A stretch of DNA of 30,848 nt from an uncultured Bacilli bacterium (GTDB lineage Bacteria; Bacillota_I; Bacilli_A; RFN20; CAG-826): NCBI GenBank assembly GCA_934140155.1, contig CAKPBC010000012.1, forward strand, positions 1 to 30,848, in the 5' to 3' direction. Each line of letters starts with the position of its first letter. The stretch's first letter is position 1. Position numbers and translations under genes: made by a program. The notes beneath the pieces were generated by a model, which worked only from the letters and a program-made list of their open reading frames with translations, searched no databases and was not told where the DNA came from. This document shows, in pieces, positions 16,852 to 25,566 of the stretch.

Positions 16852-17502
16852 ATGAAAAAAGCAATTTTTTTTGATTTAGATGGAACTTTATGGGATGCTT
16901 TAAATCAAATAACAATAAGTTGGAATTTGACTATGAAAAAATTTCATTACCCATATCGATTTGATTTAGAAACAGTAAAATCAATTATGGGATTAACTCC
17001 AGAAGAAACTTGCCAATTATTATTTAAGGATAAGGATTTAAAAGAAGGACTAGACATTTTTCATTTGTTGGTAAAAGAAGAGATTAATTATTTATCAAAA
17101 CACCCGGGAATAATTTATGAAAATGAAGACAAGGTTTTATCAGTTTTAAGTGCTAAATATGGCTTATATGTTGTTTCTAATTCAGATAAAGGATACATTG
17201 AAAATTATCTTTTAACTTGTAATAAAGAAAAATATTTTAATGGCCATATTTGTGCAGGTGACTTAGGATTAGCTAAATGGCAAAACATTTTATATATTAA
17301 GAAAAAAGAAAAAATAGATGAAGTAATTTATGTGGGTGATACATTAAAAGATAAAATTGAATCAGAAAAGGCGCATGTTAAGTTTATTCATGCCGCTTAT
17401 GGATTTGGAAAGATTGATGATGATACCCTAAAAATTAATAATTTAACTGAATTAATTCTTAAAGTAGAAGAATTTTTTGCTGAAAACGCCCAGAAAAAGT
17501 AA
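16852..17502 (+). CDS. HAD-superfamily phosphatase, phosphoglycolate-phosphatase-like
   Basis: A 216-residue subfamily IA HAD protein: FFDLDGTLWDA (residues 6-16) as motif I, VVSNSDKGY as motif II, and YVGDTLKDKIESEKA as motif IV. The usual motif III lysine is probably K in GLAKWQN. It should be a small-molecule phosphatase of unknown substrate. GGGTGG before the ATG at 16852 decides the start over an in-frame GTG three codons earlier. It is the last chromosomal protein gene before tRNA-Thr. Confidence 0.85.
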   Translation: MKKAIFFDLDGTLWDALNQITISWNLTMKKFHYPYRFDLETVKSIMGLTPEETCQLLFKDKDLKEGLDIFHLLVKEEINYLSKHPGIIYENEDKVLSVLSAKYGLYVVSNSDKGYIENYLLTCNKEKYFNGHICAGDLGLAKWQNILYIKKKEKIDEVIYVGDTLKDKIESEKAHVKFIHAAYGFGKIDDDTLKINNLTELILKVEEFFAENAQKK

Positions 17503-17510
17503 TTAAAGTG

Positions 17511-17539
17511 TTGACAAAAGCACGCATTATAACTACACT
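17511..17539 (+). promoter_or_regulatory. Promoter of tRNA-Thr
   Basis: TTGACA (17511-17516), a 17-nt spacer and TACACT (17534-17539) lie 12 nt before the tRNA. Confidence 0.7.
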
Positions 17540-17551
17540 TAATGAAGTAAA

Positions 17552-17625
17552 GCCTCATTAGTTAAGTGGTATAACGGATCCATGGTAAGGATCTATTGCT
17601 AGTTCGATTCTGGCATGAGGCACCA
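17552..17625 (+). tRNA. tRNA-Thr(GGT), integration site of the mobile element
   Basis: Acceptor GCCTCAT/ATGAGGC, short D arm GTTA/TAAC, anticodon stem GATCC/GGATC with loop ATGGTAA (anticodon GGT), T stem GCTAG/CTGGC, discriminator A, encoded CCA. The mobile element begins in its T stem, but the element's end repeats the sequence exactly, so the tRNA stays intact. Its downstream terminator is now one carried by the element. Confidence 0.88.
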
Positions 17626-17628
17626 TTT
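17610..17628 (+). repeat. attL core, 19-bp direct repeat
   Basis: CTGGCATGAGGCACCATTT spans the tRNA T stem, acceptor strand and CCA. The same 19 bases recur at 30690-30708, with unrelated sequence on either side of the repeat. Confidence 0.93.
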
Positions 17629-17637
17629 GAACATTTT

Positions 17638-17660
17638 AGCCGATTCTATCGGCTTTTTTT
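17638..17660 (+). terminator. Element-borne terminator after tRNA-Thr
   Basis: AGCCGAT and ATCGGCT form a 7-bp stem with a 3-nt loop, followed by seven T on the plus strand. It now ends the tRNA transcript. The integrase stop codon (17648-17646) sits in the same hairpin; on the minus strand it lacks a T run. Confidence 0.85.
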
Positions 17661-18773
17661 ATTTTTCCGTGAGAAGTTTTGAGAAGTTTTCTTCTCACAG
17701 TGATACGATTTTTGTTCATTATAGTAGTTTGCTATAGCCATTTTACGTGATGGAAACAGGTGAGCATATACGCGTGTAGTAACATTACTTGACGAATGAC
17801 CGAGCCATGCGGCTACTTGATCAGGTTGAAAACCATTGTTAATTAATTCAGTTGCGCAGCTATGTCGGAACTCATGAAGCTTGATATGTCTTAAGCCTGA
17901 TAATTCTTCATATTTTTTTTGCGCAAAACGTATAGGTGTAAAGCCGATGGTAAAATGATCGTTAGACCGTTTAAATATAAAATCAGTGCTTTTACGGCTT
18001 TCTAGTTCTGATATATATTTTTTGTACGCTTCATAAATGCAATCTAGCATAGGGTAATCACGTCTAGAAGACTTTGTTTTAGTTGATATATACATTTGCT
18101 TACCTTGACCAATTTTGTTTGTTATGCAGCCTTCTATAAACAATCTAGATGGCGTTATGTCTTTGTGTCGTAGTCCTAAAGCTTCACCAATACGTAAGCC
18201 ATAGTTAAATAGAAGAAGAAACAATAAACGGTACATGCTTGAATCTATCACACTAAGAAACTTGTTAAACTCTTCACGTGTGTAGTAATCATAATGACTA
18301 CTACGCGCGTTGCTATCGTATGGTGCTGATAAACAAGTAGTATTTATGTTTGTTAGTCCATACGCTTTTAAATAGTTTAAATATTCTTTTGTTAGCCAAA
18401 AGATTCTTTTTTTATCAGAATAATTAGACTGATTAATCTTCATGGCAAATAATTCTATATCAGATGTATTTATGCTATTAAGTTTATAATTTTCAAAAAA
18501 TGGAAAAATGTATTTTTTTAATAGCAACTTTTTATTATATGCAGTAGTGATTTTCACATTGTTATAAATGTAAGTGATATACTTATCATTTAAGTCTTTT
18601 AAAGCAAAATCACCTTTAATTATATCTTGGCTTGATTCATAAAACCTTGCTAAGAATAATAATGCGCTTTCTCTAGTTATAAAACCACGCTTTGTTATTT
18701 GCATGTTGTGCCTATTGATTTTTACATAGAATCTAGTACCAGAAGCTGTTTTATATTTATATATGTTAGCCAT
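17646..18773 (-). CDS. int: Tyrosine recombinase (integrase)
   Basis: A 375-residue phage-type integrase with a small N-terminal arm-binding domain, a SAM-like core-binding domain (about 55-150) and the catalytic domain (about 165-345). All catalytic residues are visible: R194 (GLRIGEAL), a lysine of the beta hairpin (STKTKSSRR), H300 and R303 (HEFRHS), H326 (LGHSSS) and the nucleophile Y336 (RVYAHLF). It lies next to attL. The ATG at 18773 has GGAG upstream and overlaps the preceding gene by 8 nt; a longer frame exists but lacks a ribosome-binding site. It is the last gene of the long leftward operon, so repression of that operon would also silence excision. Confidence 0.95.
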   Translation of the reverse strand: MANIYKYKTASGTRFYVKINRHNMQITKRGFITRESALLFLARFYESSQDIIKGDFALKDLNDKYITYIYNNVKITTAYNKKLLLKKYIFPFFENYKLNSINTSDIELFAMKINQSNYSDKKRIFWLTKEYLNYLKAYGLTNINTTCLSAPYDSNARSSHYDYYTREEFNKFLSVIDSSMYRLLFLLLFNYGLRIGEALGLRHKDITPSRLFIEGCITNKIGQGKQMYISTKTKSSRRDYPMLDCIYEAYKKYISELESRKSTDFIFKRSNDHFTIGFTPIRFAQKKYEELSGLRHIKLHEFRHSCATELINNGFQPDQVAAWLGHSSSNVTTRVYAHLFPSRKMAIANYYNEQKSYHCEKKTSQNFSRKNKKSR

Positions 18774-18966
18774 GTTCGTTGCGCTCCAATCGTTCAAATA
18801 GATCAGCTTGAAAGTAAATGCTAACAATAATATTATTCATATCATCAATTAACTTTTGTGCCTCAGCCGGCCATTGTTCAAAAGATGATCCATAAATAAC
18901 ATTATTAAATCGGCGCGTGTGTAATCTTCTGGTATTGTCATCTAGGTATTTAATAACTAGTTTCAT
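18766..18966 (-). CDS. 66-residue protein of unknown function before the integrase
   Basis: The ATG at 18966 shares an ATGA overlap with the stop of the DUF3850 gene and has GGTGG 5 nt upstream; an earlier in-frame start is unlikely. The product is small, with a basic N-terminal half (KLVIKYLDDNTRRLHTRR) and an amphipathic C-terminal helix, and has no motif I recognise. Overlap with the integrase start implies coupled translation. An excisionase role would fit size and place but has no sequence support. Confidence 0.65.
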   Translation of the reverse strand: MKLVIKYLDDNTRRLHTRRFNNVIYGSSFEQWPAEAQKLIDDMNNIIVSIYFQADLFERLERNEHG

Positions 18967-19424
18967 AGTTTCCACCCGCGTTCTTTTTCCACTTGCTTTA
19001 ACCATTCATACATTGTGTTGAATTTTTCAGCATTCATTACACCTTTATAAAAATATATAGATATACGTTCTTTTGTCCATGAACCATCATCCCATTTTTT
19101 ATCTTTAAAGTATCTAACATGCTCTTTAATAATCTCTAATGCTTTTAGATCCAACTTACTAATTTCATTGCTTGTTTTTTTAATACCTAAAATACAATAG
19201 CCATCTTTTAAGCCATACTGCGGAACATCTTTCAATACATAAGTTATTTCATATTTTTCTGTATCTTCTGATAAAGCATTGCCTTCTTGTGATAAAACAA
19301 CAAATTTAATAAAATCGCCTTTTTTAAAATCTCTGTCATTTTTTCGTATTTCAAATTGTTTAAGGCCTTGTTTGATTGCTAAATAATAATCATAGTTGAT
19401 TTTTAGTGAATGAGTTTTATTCAT
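18963..19424 (-). CDS. DUF3850 (ASCH-like) domain protein
   Basis: A 153-residue protein whose first 85 residues match the DUF3850/ASCH-like fold: HSLKINYDYYLAIKQG, KQFEIRKNDRDFKKGD, and the closing GYCILGIKK. ASCH domains are PUA-like beta barrels thought to bind RNA, and DUF3850 is frequent in phages and mobile elements. The C-terminal 65 residues are helical and unassigned (WDDGSWTKERISIYFYKGV). The ATG at 19424 overlaps the previous gene by 8 nt; a GTG three codons earlier is also possible. The function in the element is unknown. Confidence 0.75.
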   Translation of the reverse strand: MNKTHSLKINYDYYLAIKQGLKQFEIRKNDRDFKKGDFIKFVVLSQEGNALSEDTEKYEITYVLKDVPQYGLKDGYCILGIKKTSNEISKLDLKALEIIKEHVRYFKDKKWDDGSWTKERISIYFYKGVMNAEKFNTMYEWLKQVEKERGWKL

Positions 19425-19566
19425 TACTTTCACACTCTAAAATCATTGCTTTGATTTTCTCATAGTCTTTATTATCTTTGTTAATACTCATCCAGATAAT
19501 ACCGTTGCAATTTAAGTAACTATTTTCAATCATAGTTTTTAATAATTCATTATTATTATCTGTCAT
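19417..19566 (-). CDS. 49-residue protein, single copy of a repeated module
   Basis: This short gene encodes one copy of a 45-residue module (NELLKTMIENSYLNCNGIIW, then an M-S-I, N-K-D and D-Y-E-K-I run) that occurs twice in the 99-residue protein encoded just before it. Its start overlaps that gene's end by 11 nt, and GGAG (in GGAGAAAAGATACA) lies inside it. Its stop overlaps the DUF3850 start. The similarity to its neighbour and the tight packing support a real gene. Function unknown. Confidence 0.7.
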   Translation of the reverse strand: MTDNNNELLKTMIENSYLNCNGIIWMSINKDNKDYEKIKAMILECESNE

Positions 19567-19855
19567 TGTATCTTTTCTCCTTAATTAACTCTTTAATTTC
19601 TTCATAATGTTCATTACGTGATGGAATGCTAGACCAGATTGTACCATTGCAATTAATCCAACCATGCTCAATTATTGTTTTTAATAAATTATTCGAGCAT
19701 AGATTTTTACCATTTTCAAAAACTACAATCATTGCTACAATCTGAACATACTTTTTATTATTTAAAGTAATACAAGTTAAAATAGTGTTATCAGGACTAA
19801 GATAACTATTATCAATAAGAATATTTAATAAATCATTTTGTTGTTGTGCTGTCAT
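19556..19855 (-). CDS. 99-residue protein with two copies of a repeated module
   Basis: Two halves resemble each other and the 49-residue product of the next gene: NDLLNILIDNSYLSPDNTIL...KKYVQIVAMI (about 7-43) and NNLLKTIIEHGWINCNGTIW...EHYEEIKELI (about 55-91). The common pattern is a helix (LL..(I/M)I), a short strand around (L/I)xxxxxI, then a YxxI helix. GGAGG lies 8 nt before the ATG at 19855, and the gene overlaps the ATPase gene's end by 23 nt. Nineteen bases around its ribosome-binding site and start are repeated before the 91-residue gene at 28196. No function recognised. Confidence 0.75.
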   Translation of the reverse strand: MTAQQQNDLLNILIDNSYLSPDNTILTCITLNNKKYVQIVAMIVVFENGKNLCSNNLLKTIIEHGWINCNGTIWSSIPSRNEHYEEIKELIKEKRYNDR

Positions 19856-22019
19856 TTTTATTTCCTCCATATTTAAAACCAAACATTTCTTGCGCTGCAA
19901 AACTTCGCATTGATTGCCAGTTAAGCGGTGATGGCGTTAAATTGCTAAATGTTTGTTGATCATCAAAAGATAATTTTGCTTTAGCCATTTCATCTAAGAA
20001 TAACTTTTTCATTGATGTAGTTTCATATCTACCAGAATAAGACAGTTTATCAATTATAAATACTTTCTTACTTTCAACATCATCATTAACACCTTCAGTT
20101 GTTCCATTTTGCGCGTAAACGTTACATTCAGTGTAAGAATACTTATTTATGCGCTTGTAATAGTAGTTATTAACTTTTTCAATTATCTTTTTAATAAAGT
20201 AATTAATAAGTGATTGTTCTTGTTTATTTTCGTCACGCTCTAAAGAATAATCATCATATTTGTTAAGTAGCCACATACACAAGTATTGCTCAATACTCCA
20301 TAATTTAAGTGACGTCTTTTTCTTCATCTTGCGTTTATCAAGTAAGATGATAGTTTCAAACGTTGAACGTGTATCAGCGTTAAGCCCAACGTTGCGTTGT
20401 TCGTCCGCAATGAGTTTAAACATTGTTTTAAACCTGATTGTTGAATCATGACTCCATATCTTCAAACGTTCAGTGAATTTATCGTTTTTCTGATTAACAT
20501 TCATTGCTGCTCCATCAGCTTTCTTTACACTGTCAGTGTTTCCGCGCTCTTTACCAATTTCAGTGATTGTATAAAGCCCAACATCAGGAACATAATATTC
20601 ATGTGAATCATAGTAATTAAACTTATGACCTAAACGTAAATAGTCATAGTTAATAACTACGTTGTAATTACGCTTCTTAAATTCTTTAATAGTTTCATCA
20701 ATTGGATCAAGATGATTTACATTCAAATAATGCTGTTTAGGGTTCACGCCATCATTAAACATGATTGTATAGTTACTAACTGAATACGGCTTTTTATGAA
20801 TGTAAAAGTAGTAAACTAGCATATAATCAGTCAAAGCGTGTCCTATAAATTCATCCGTGAGTCCGTCCCATTTATTGAGTTTTACATACTTATCACAAAA
20901 GTATATCGTTGGATCCTTTGTTTGATTATATTCTTTTTGACGCAGGAACATATCTTTATAGATATCTAATTGATTCGTAAATGTTCCATTGTTTTTTTGT
21001 TCTTCTACATAAGCACGTAGTTTTGCGTAATTAACAAATGGAAACTTTCTTTGTATATCTAACATTGTCGATAATATCATCTTTGGAAAAAGTATTTGAA
21101 CATAACAAACTGCAAATGTTACCGCGAGTGCATTTTTACCTGCTCTGGAACCGCCATTTATTAAAATCTCATTTCCTGATGTTTCAAGGAATTCAACCAT
21201 CTTATTTTCTTTGTCTTTGATTCCATCAGTTGCCATTTTTAAGCGTATTACATCAAACAACCAATATACAAGAATGATTCTTATAATAAACGGTATTGAA
21301 AAATAGATGGGTAAAAAATCGACAAAATGAATTACTAATCCTTTCCAGATAATATTAAAATCAAACTTTGCAAGAAAATGGTAGTAGTTGCCAATCAAGT
21401 CAACGCCAATAGTGAAAAGTTGAAAGTAAAACGCCGCTAGTATTGCTAAAGTGATTAAAAGCCATTTTTTAAAATATCGTTTTATAGTTTCTTTAATAGC
21501 AATAATTTTAGGTGATATTTTATCTGTAAAACGTTTATACCAGGTTAAGGCTTTTGTATCTTCCGCCGCACTGTCTTTTTTATAGTGTCTAATTGTTAAG
21601 ACCGCTAATATAATTACTAAGCAAAGTAATATATTAAGTACTAAAACAACAATAGATGTGATACTTGAAAAGTTCATTGACCAGTTTAACCAGAATGTTT
21701 TATTTATTAATAACTTAAACATCATAGTTAAATGATGGCCAATCATTTCAAAATCAATCGGTAATAAATCAAAAATGGATCCACCAGCGTTTTTTATTAA
21801 ATAATCATAACTAATTAATGGTTCTGGTATAACAACATCAGAATCAGCGAAGATACATTTAAAATAGTAAATGACTGATTGAACAAAACTTTTTAAAGCT
21901 AACCAGAATCTAACAAAATGAGAATTAAAGCAAAAAACAAGAAGCAATGTTAAAACAACCGCAACTAATATTAATTGCTTGTAGTTTTCTTTTACTCCTT
22001 GTTTTAAATGTTTAATCAT
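19833..22019 (-). CDS. Membrane-anchored assembly/export ATPase, Zot/pI-like P-loop
   Basis: A 728-residue protein. About four transmembrane segments (16-33, 121-143, 185-204, 231-256) come first, then a P-loop domain from about 270. The Walker A-like motif is INGGSRAGKNALAV (287-300): GxxxxGK followed by Asn, not Ser/Thr. It resembles filamentous phage pI/Zot (GxxGSGKTLxAV). A later hydrophobic strand, GLYTITEIGKER, is the best Walker B candidate. In known inoviruses the ATPase precedes one membrane segment; here the order is reversed, as in type IV coupling proteins. Its likely job is ATP-driven extrusion or assembly at the membrane. GGAGG lies 8 nt before the ATG at 22019. A DNA pump of another kind is the alternative. 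Confidence 0.7.
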   Translation of the reverse strand: MIKHLKQGVKENYKQLILVAVVLTLLLVFCFNSHFVRFWLALKSFVQSVIYYFKCIFADSDVVIPEPLISYDYLIKNAGGSIFDLLPIDFEMIGHHLTMMFKLLINKTFWLNWSMNFSSITSIVVLVLNILLCLVIILAVLTIRHYKKDSAAEDTKALTWYKRFTDKISPKIIAIKETIKRYFKKWLLITLAILAAFYFQLFTIGVDLIGNYYHFLAKFDFNIIWKGLVIHFVDFLPIYFSIPFIIRIILVYWLFDVIRLKMATDGIKDKENKMVEFLETSGNEILINGGSRAGKNALAVTFAVCYVQILFPKMILSTMLDIQRKFPFVNYAKLRAYVEEQKNNGTFTNQLDIYKDMFLRQKEYNQTKDPTIYFCDKYVKLNKWDGLTDEFIGHALTDYMLVYYFYIHKKPYSVSNYTIMFNDGVNPKQHYLNVNHLDPIDETIKEFKKRNYNVVINYDYLRLGHKFNYYDSHEYYVPDVGLYTITEIGKERGNTDSVKKADGAAMNVNQKNDKFTERLKIWSHDSTIRFKTMFKLIADEQRNVGLNADTRSTFETIILLDKRKMKKKTSLKLWSIEQYLCMWLLNKYDDYSLERDENKQEQSLINYFIKKIIEKVNNYYYKRINKYSYTECNVYAQNGTTEGVNDDVESKKVFIIDKLSYSGRYETTSMKKLFLDEMAKAKLSFDDQQTFSNLTPSPLNWQSMRSFAAQEMFGFKYGGNKNDSTTTK

Positions 22020-22048
22020 AGAAAGCACCTCCAGTCGTGTTTCTAAAT

Positions 22049-22450
22049 CTAATTAAGTAAATAAAGATATAAGTTATTGTTACTATCAAATAAAGCATTA
22101 TTAATAAAATAGAATGTTTGTTCATCATCTTTAAAAGTAAGTGTTACACTGTACTTTGTTTCATCTACAACATAAGTGAATGACTTGTTATCAATTAATG
22201 TTGATGATTCATCATCTTCATTTTTTTCGTATGCAAGTAATCTTCCTGAATCATCAAAGAAACGATAAACAAGTGTTGTAGTTTCGTCAAAATATGTGTT
22301 ACCAGATAAAGTAAAACTATGATTATTATTAATACCAATTTTGAAAGCTGTGATAAATATAGACGATATTATTAAGACAACAATAATAATTACTATTGTT
22401 AAAAAGAATTTTAGATGATCAACTTTCTTTAGTTTTATTCTATCATCCAT
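22049..22450 (-). CDS. Small membrane-anchored protein with extracytoplasmic domain
   Basis: A 133-residue protein: a basic cytoplasmic N terminus (MDDRIKLKKVDHLK), one strong helix (about 15-37, FFLTIVIIIVVLIISSIF), then about 95 residues outside, acidic, Asn-rich and probably beta-stranded. There is no cleavage site, so it should stay as an N-in signal anchor. It lies between the 708-residue surface protein and the ATPase, where filamentous phages keep minor virion or assembly proteins. AGGA lies 10 nt before the start. Family not recognised. Confidence 0.75.
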   Translation of the reverse strand: MDDRIKLKKVDHLKFFLTIVIIIVVLIISSIFITAFKIGINNNHSFTLSGNTYFDETTTLVYRFFDDSGRLLAYEKNEDDESSTLIDNKSFTYVVDETKYSVTLTFKDDEQTFYFINNALFDSNNNLYLYLLN

Positions 22451-22456
22451 TGTTTA

Positions 22457-24583
22457 TCATTCCTTTTTCTTAAATATCATTACTAGTGTTGGACCTACTT
22501 TTGATATCAGCAATGCGACTCCAGCTATAATAGCAATAGTTGTTGCTGCAGATACTATTTTCTTAAATGACTTTAAAAAATCATCCCATGGATTCGTTGG
22601 ATCAGGTACATTATCTGGGTAATCCCATTTATTGCCCTTTTCATCAACAAAGAAACCATCTTTATTAACTGTACCTTTTATGATTTTGCCATGAACATCT
22701 TTAATTGACACACTACCATCATCATTAATAATTGCTGTTGGTGCTTCTACACCATTAGGAAAGATTGTTGAACAATTAATGATATCACCGACTTTATCAA
22801 CATATACTGCTGATACAAGTGAATCAAAGACAACATTTGATTCTGTATAAAGAAGAAACATATTGCTTTTGTTAGTTTTCTTTAAATCTTCATAACCTTT
22901 CCAATTAAAACAAACATAATCAGTTGATTTCATACCATGCAAACCGAATTTATTGTTATATTTATCAGTAGCATAAAATGTATTTTTCTTATCACCAACT
23001 GTTTTAATAATTGTTGTTAGTGGTGATAAATACATCCAGTTAGACATTTCGCCACCAATTGAATCAGCAACATCTTTACCAGTAATGCTTAATGACATAC
23101 TTTCATTTTTAAATGTATAAGTGAACATTAAGGCGTTTAATTTTTCTAACATTACTTGTGCTGTTTGATCATATACGTTGAATGCTAGTCTTGAATAAAA
23201 AGAATTTTTTGCAGTAATACAATCAAATACGGCTATATGTATTTGCTCTTTGCTAATCTTTTTAAAACCGTAATAATTACCGCAATTAACAAAATCAGTA
23301 GTAGTTGCATAATCTTCATCTTCTTCATTTGCTTTTTTTAATATTGAATAATTATATTTAGTTACTTTAAATTCAACGTTATCTTGTGCTGCTTGTAACT
23401 TTCTAGCAAATTCAGTATTAGAAGAATAATTAAATTTTGTTTTACGTGTTGTGTCAGTATATAATGCGTAAACTTCTTCACTTTCTGATGGATGTTCTCC
23501 AGTACTACTAACATAAAGTGTTAATGAATCATCAATAACAATTGAATCAAGTCTAATAAATTCAGTATCAACAGCATTAATAGTTGCATTATTATCAGAA
23601 TCCAGGTAAACACTATTTGATGTAATAGTAGTAATTAAGCCTCTATTAAAATCAATATCTTTTATTACAATAGGTGCTTTAAAACTAGAGTTCTTAGCGT
23701 CATTTAGTAAATAAACTGATCTTGATAAAATTGGATTCTTTTGCGGCTGTCCATTTTCAACTTTAATATAAGTTGCAACATCAATTGTTTGAACATAATT
23801 TGTAAATGGAATTTCTAAAAACACATAATTTGCATATTCTACACCATTATATGTAACATATGCTCTTGAATTATTGGATGAATATTTAATTGTATAACTA
23901 TTATCTTCAGCCTTCCAAGAAAAAGTAGCATTAAAATAATCATAGCCATTAATTGATATAATCGGGAAAGTATTTTCAAAATCTTCCGTTGGCGCCTCTA
24001 TTGATTCCGCATCAGGAAACTGAACAAATGGATAACAGCATAATATACCTGTTTCAATTTCTTTTAAGTTAATATCAATAGCAAGTTCAAGCGGTTGTTC
24101 TTTGTCTTTGTCCCAATCTTCAAAGCAATAATCAAGTCCATACTTAGTATATACAAATCGTTCTAACGTTGCTTTTGATAAGCCTTGACTACTATTTTTT
24201 AAAAGATAAGAAGTATTTTGCCATTTTGTATTATCATAATCTGATCTAATAATATAGCCATCGCTACGATGTGCGCTTTGTGTTCCCCAATATGGTATAA
24301 ATGCTGATTTAAACAAACTATCATCATATGATTTCTTTTTTGCAGAAACCTTTGAAAAATTATCATTGAATTTTGTTTGAATGGAATCAGTAAAATTTAT
24401 ATAGCCTTTGGATTTATCAAGTAAATTGTTTGTAATATAACCTTTTTCAACATTTTTAGTTTTATTAGTTACATCGCCTTTTGTTTCTTCAGCACTAGCT
24501 TTAACAGCTTCATTACTATTACCAGGAGCAACAGCAATAGTAGCCAACATCATCATTAATGGTAATAATAACTTTTTCATCAT
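22457..24583 (-). CDS. Large exported protein with C-terminal membrane anchor, candidate adsorption protein
   Basis: A 708-residue protein with an N-terminal signal peptide (KKLLLPLMMMLATIAVAP; cleavage probably near residues 18-32), about 640 extracytoplasmic residues, and one C-terminal helix (about 680-703) ending in FKKKE. This is the topology of the pIII-type adsorption protein of filamentous phages. Just before the anchor is KWDYPDNVPDPTNPW, a motif repeated in the 66-residue membrane protein beside the repressor. The ectodomain is Asn/Ser/Thr/Tyr-rich, with no family I recognise. The gene overlaps its upstream neighbour by ATGA; a second ATG directly after the first (24580) is equally possible. 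Confidence 0.75.
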   Translation of the reverse strand: MMKKLLLPLMMMLATIAVAPGNSNEAVKASAEETKGDVTNKTKNVEKGYITNNLLDKSKGYINFTDSIQTKFNDNFSKVSAKKKSYDDSLFKSAFIPYWGTQSAHRSDGYIIRSDYDNTKWQNTSYLLKNSSQGLSKATLERFVYTKYGLDYCFEDWDKDKEQPLELAIDINLKEIETGILCCYPFVQFPDAESIEAPTEDFENTFPIISINGYDYFNATFSWKAEDNSYTIKYSSNNSRAYVTYNGVEYANYVFLEIPFTNYVQTIDVATYIKVENGQPQKNPILSRSVYLLNDAKNSSFKAPIVIKDIDFNRGLITTITSNSVYLDSDNNATINAVDTEFIRLDSIVIDDSLTLYVSSTGEHPSESEEVYALYTDTTRKTKFNYSSNTEFARKLQAAQDNVEFKVTKYNYSILKKANEEDEDYATTTDFVNCGNYYGFKKISKEQIHIAVFDCITAKNSFYSRLAFNVYDQTAQVMLEKLNALMFTYTFKNESMSLSITGKDVADSIGGEMSNWMYLSPLTTIIKTVGDKKNTFYATDKYNNKFGLHGMKSTDYVCFNWKGYEDLKKTNKSNMFLLYTESNVVFDSLVSAVYVDKVGDIINCSTIFPNGVEAPTAIINDDGSVSIKDVHGKIIKGTVNKDGFFVDEKGNKWDYPDNVPDPTNPWDDFLKSFKKIVSAATTIAIIAGVALLISKVGPTLVMIFKKKE

Positions 24584-25554
24584 TGAGCGTCACCATCCAC
24601 TTTGTAAACTTCGTAATTAGCAACCCAAGCCTTATTAACTTTATTTGTTTTCTTTCCAGCCCATGTAGGGTTAATTGGGTAAAGTAAACCAATATGTGGC
24701 TTTACATACTCAACTGATGGTAAAGTGCCTTCAAACGTATAAATAACTTGATCGTCTAATTTAACATTAGCTTCTGGTGTAGCGTGATTGTAATTGATTT
24801 CTAAACTGTGCCAATACCCATCAGCATAGTTAATATCAATCTTTTCTTCAGTTGATGTATAATCATCGCCGACAGCGTGACCAAATATAACTTTGTTGTC
24901 GCTACATAATTCTATAGTGATTTCATCTTTTGTATTTTGTTCGTTTTGAACACCAGTTAACCAAAATGCAAAAGTACCATAATCGCTTAAATCCGTTTTA
25001 AACATGATTTTGAAACGTCCATCAAACATTGTGAATTTACTATCTAAGCAAGCACTAGTTTCATTGTCTTTATCAATTGTTAGTTCTACAGCTTCATCAT
25101 TGATAACAACATTATCAGCGGAACAATTAACTGATGTTCCATTACTATCGCCACCCCATGAGTCAGAACTAATGTCAAAATAGCCTTTTATTTTTTCTGA
25201 TGATGTATTGACATAGTTAAATTCTTTCTTAAATGAACCAGCTTTATAGAGTGTTGATTCAGTAATATCAACTCTAGCCGTCCATTTACCATCAGATGAT
25301 GGCTTGCGAAGATTTTTTTCTTCATCAGTACCATTTTCTTTGTCGTAAAATACACTATATTTTGCGCCCTTAGATATGCTAGTAAATGGTTGCATATAAT
25401 CACTACCATATAATGTGTCTTTGCTATAAAATTCAACAACTGCGTCTTTACGATTGTTTTTAATTAGATTTTTTGCTAACGATACTGTTGCTGCAGAAGC
25501 TACAACAATACCACTAATCATTAAAATGTTTTTAAGTAAATTGTTTTTTGCCAT
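24580..25554 (-). CDS. Anchored protein with concanavalin A/LamG-like domain
   Basis: A 324-residue protein: basic MAKNNLLKN, a helix (about 10-28, ILMISGIVVASAATVSLA), then an extracytoplasmic region. Residues about 160-320 look like a concanavalin A-like jelly roll (LamG or GH16 type): FDGRFKIMFKTDLSDYGTFA, FWLTGVQNE, GYWHSLEINYNH, VKLDDQVIYTFEGTLP. I see no GH16 catalytic ExDxxE, so binding is more likely than hydrolysis. Such domains bind carbohydrate or protein. An upstream in-frame ATG is too close to GGAGG; the ATG at 25554 is 8 nt from it. GGAGG begins in the stop of the previous gene, and the leader nearly copies that gene's. Confidence 0.75.
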   Translation of the reverse strand: MAKNNLLKNILMISGIVVASAATVSLAKNLIKNNRKDAVVEFYSKDTLYGSDYMQPFTSISKGAKYSVFYDKENGTDEEKNLRKPSSDGKWTARVDITESTLYKAGSFKKEFNYVNTSSEKIKGYFDISSDSWGGDSNGTSVNCSADNVVINDEAVELTIDKDNETSACLDSKFTMFDGRFKIMFKTDLSDYGTFAFWLTGVQNEQNTKDEITIELCSDNKVIFGHAVGDDYTSTEEKIDINYADGYWHSLEINYNHATPEANVKLDDQVIYTFEGTLPSVEYVKPHIGLLYPINPTWAGKKTNKVNKAWVANYEVYKVDGDAQ

Positions 25555-25566
25555 TTTCATTTCCTC

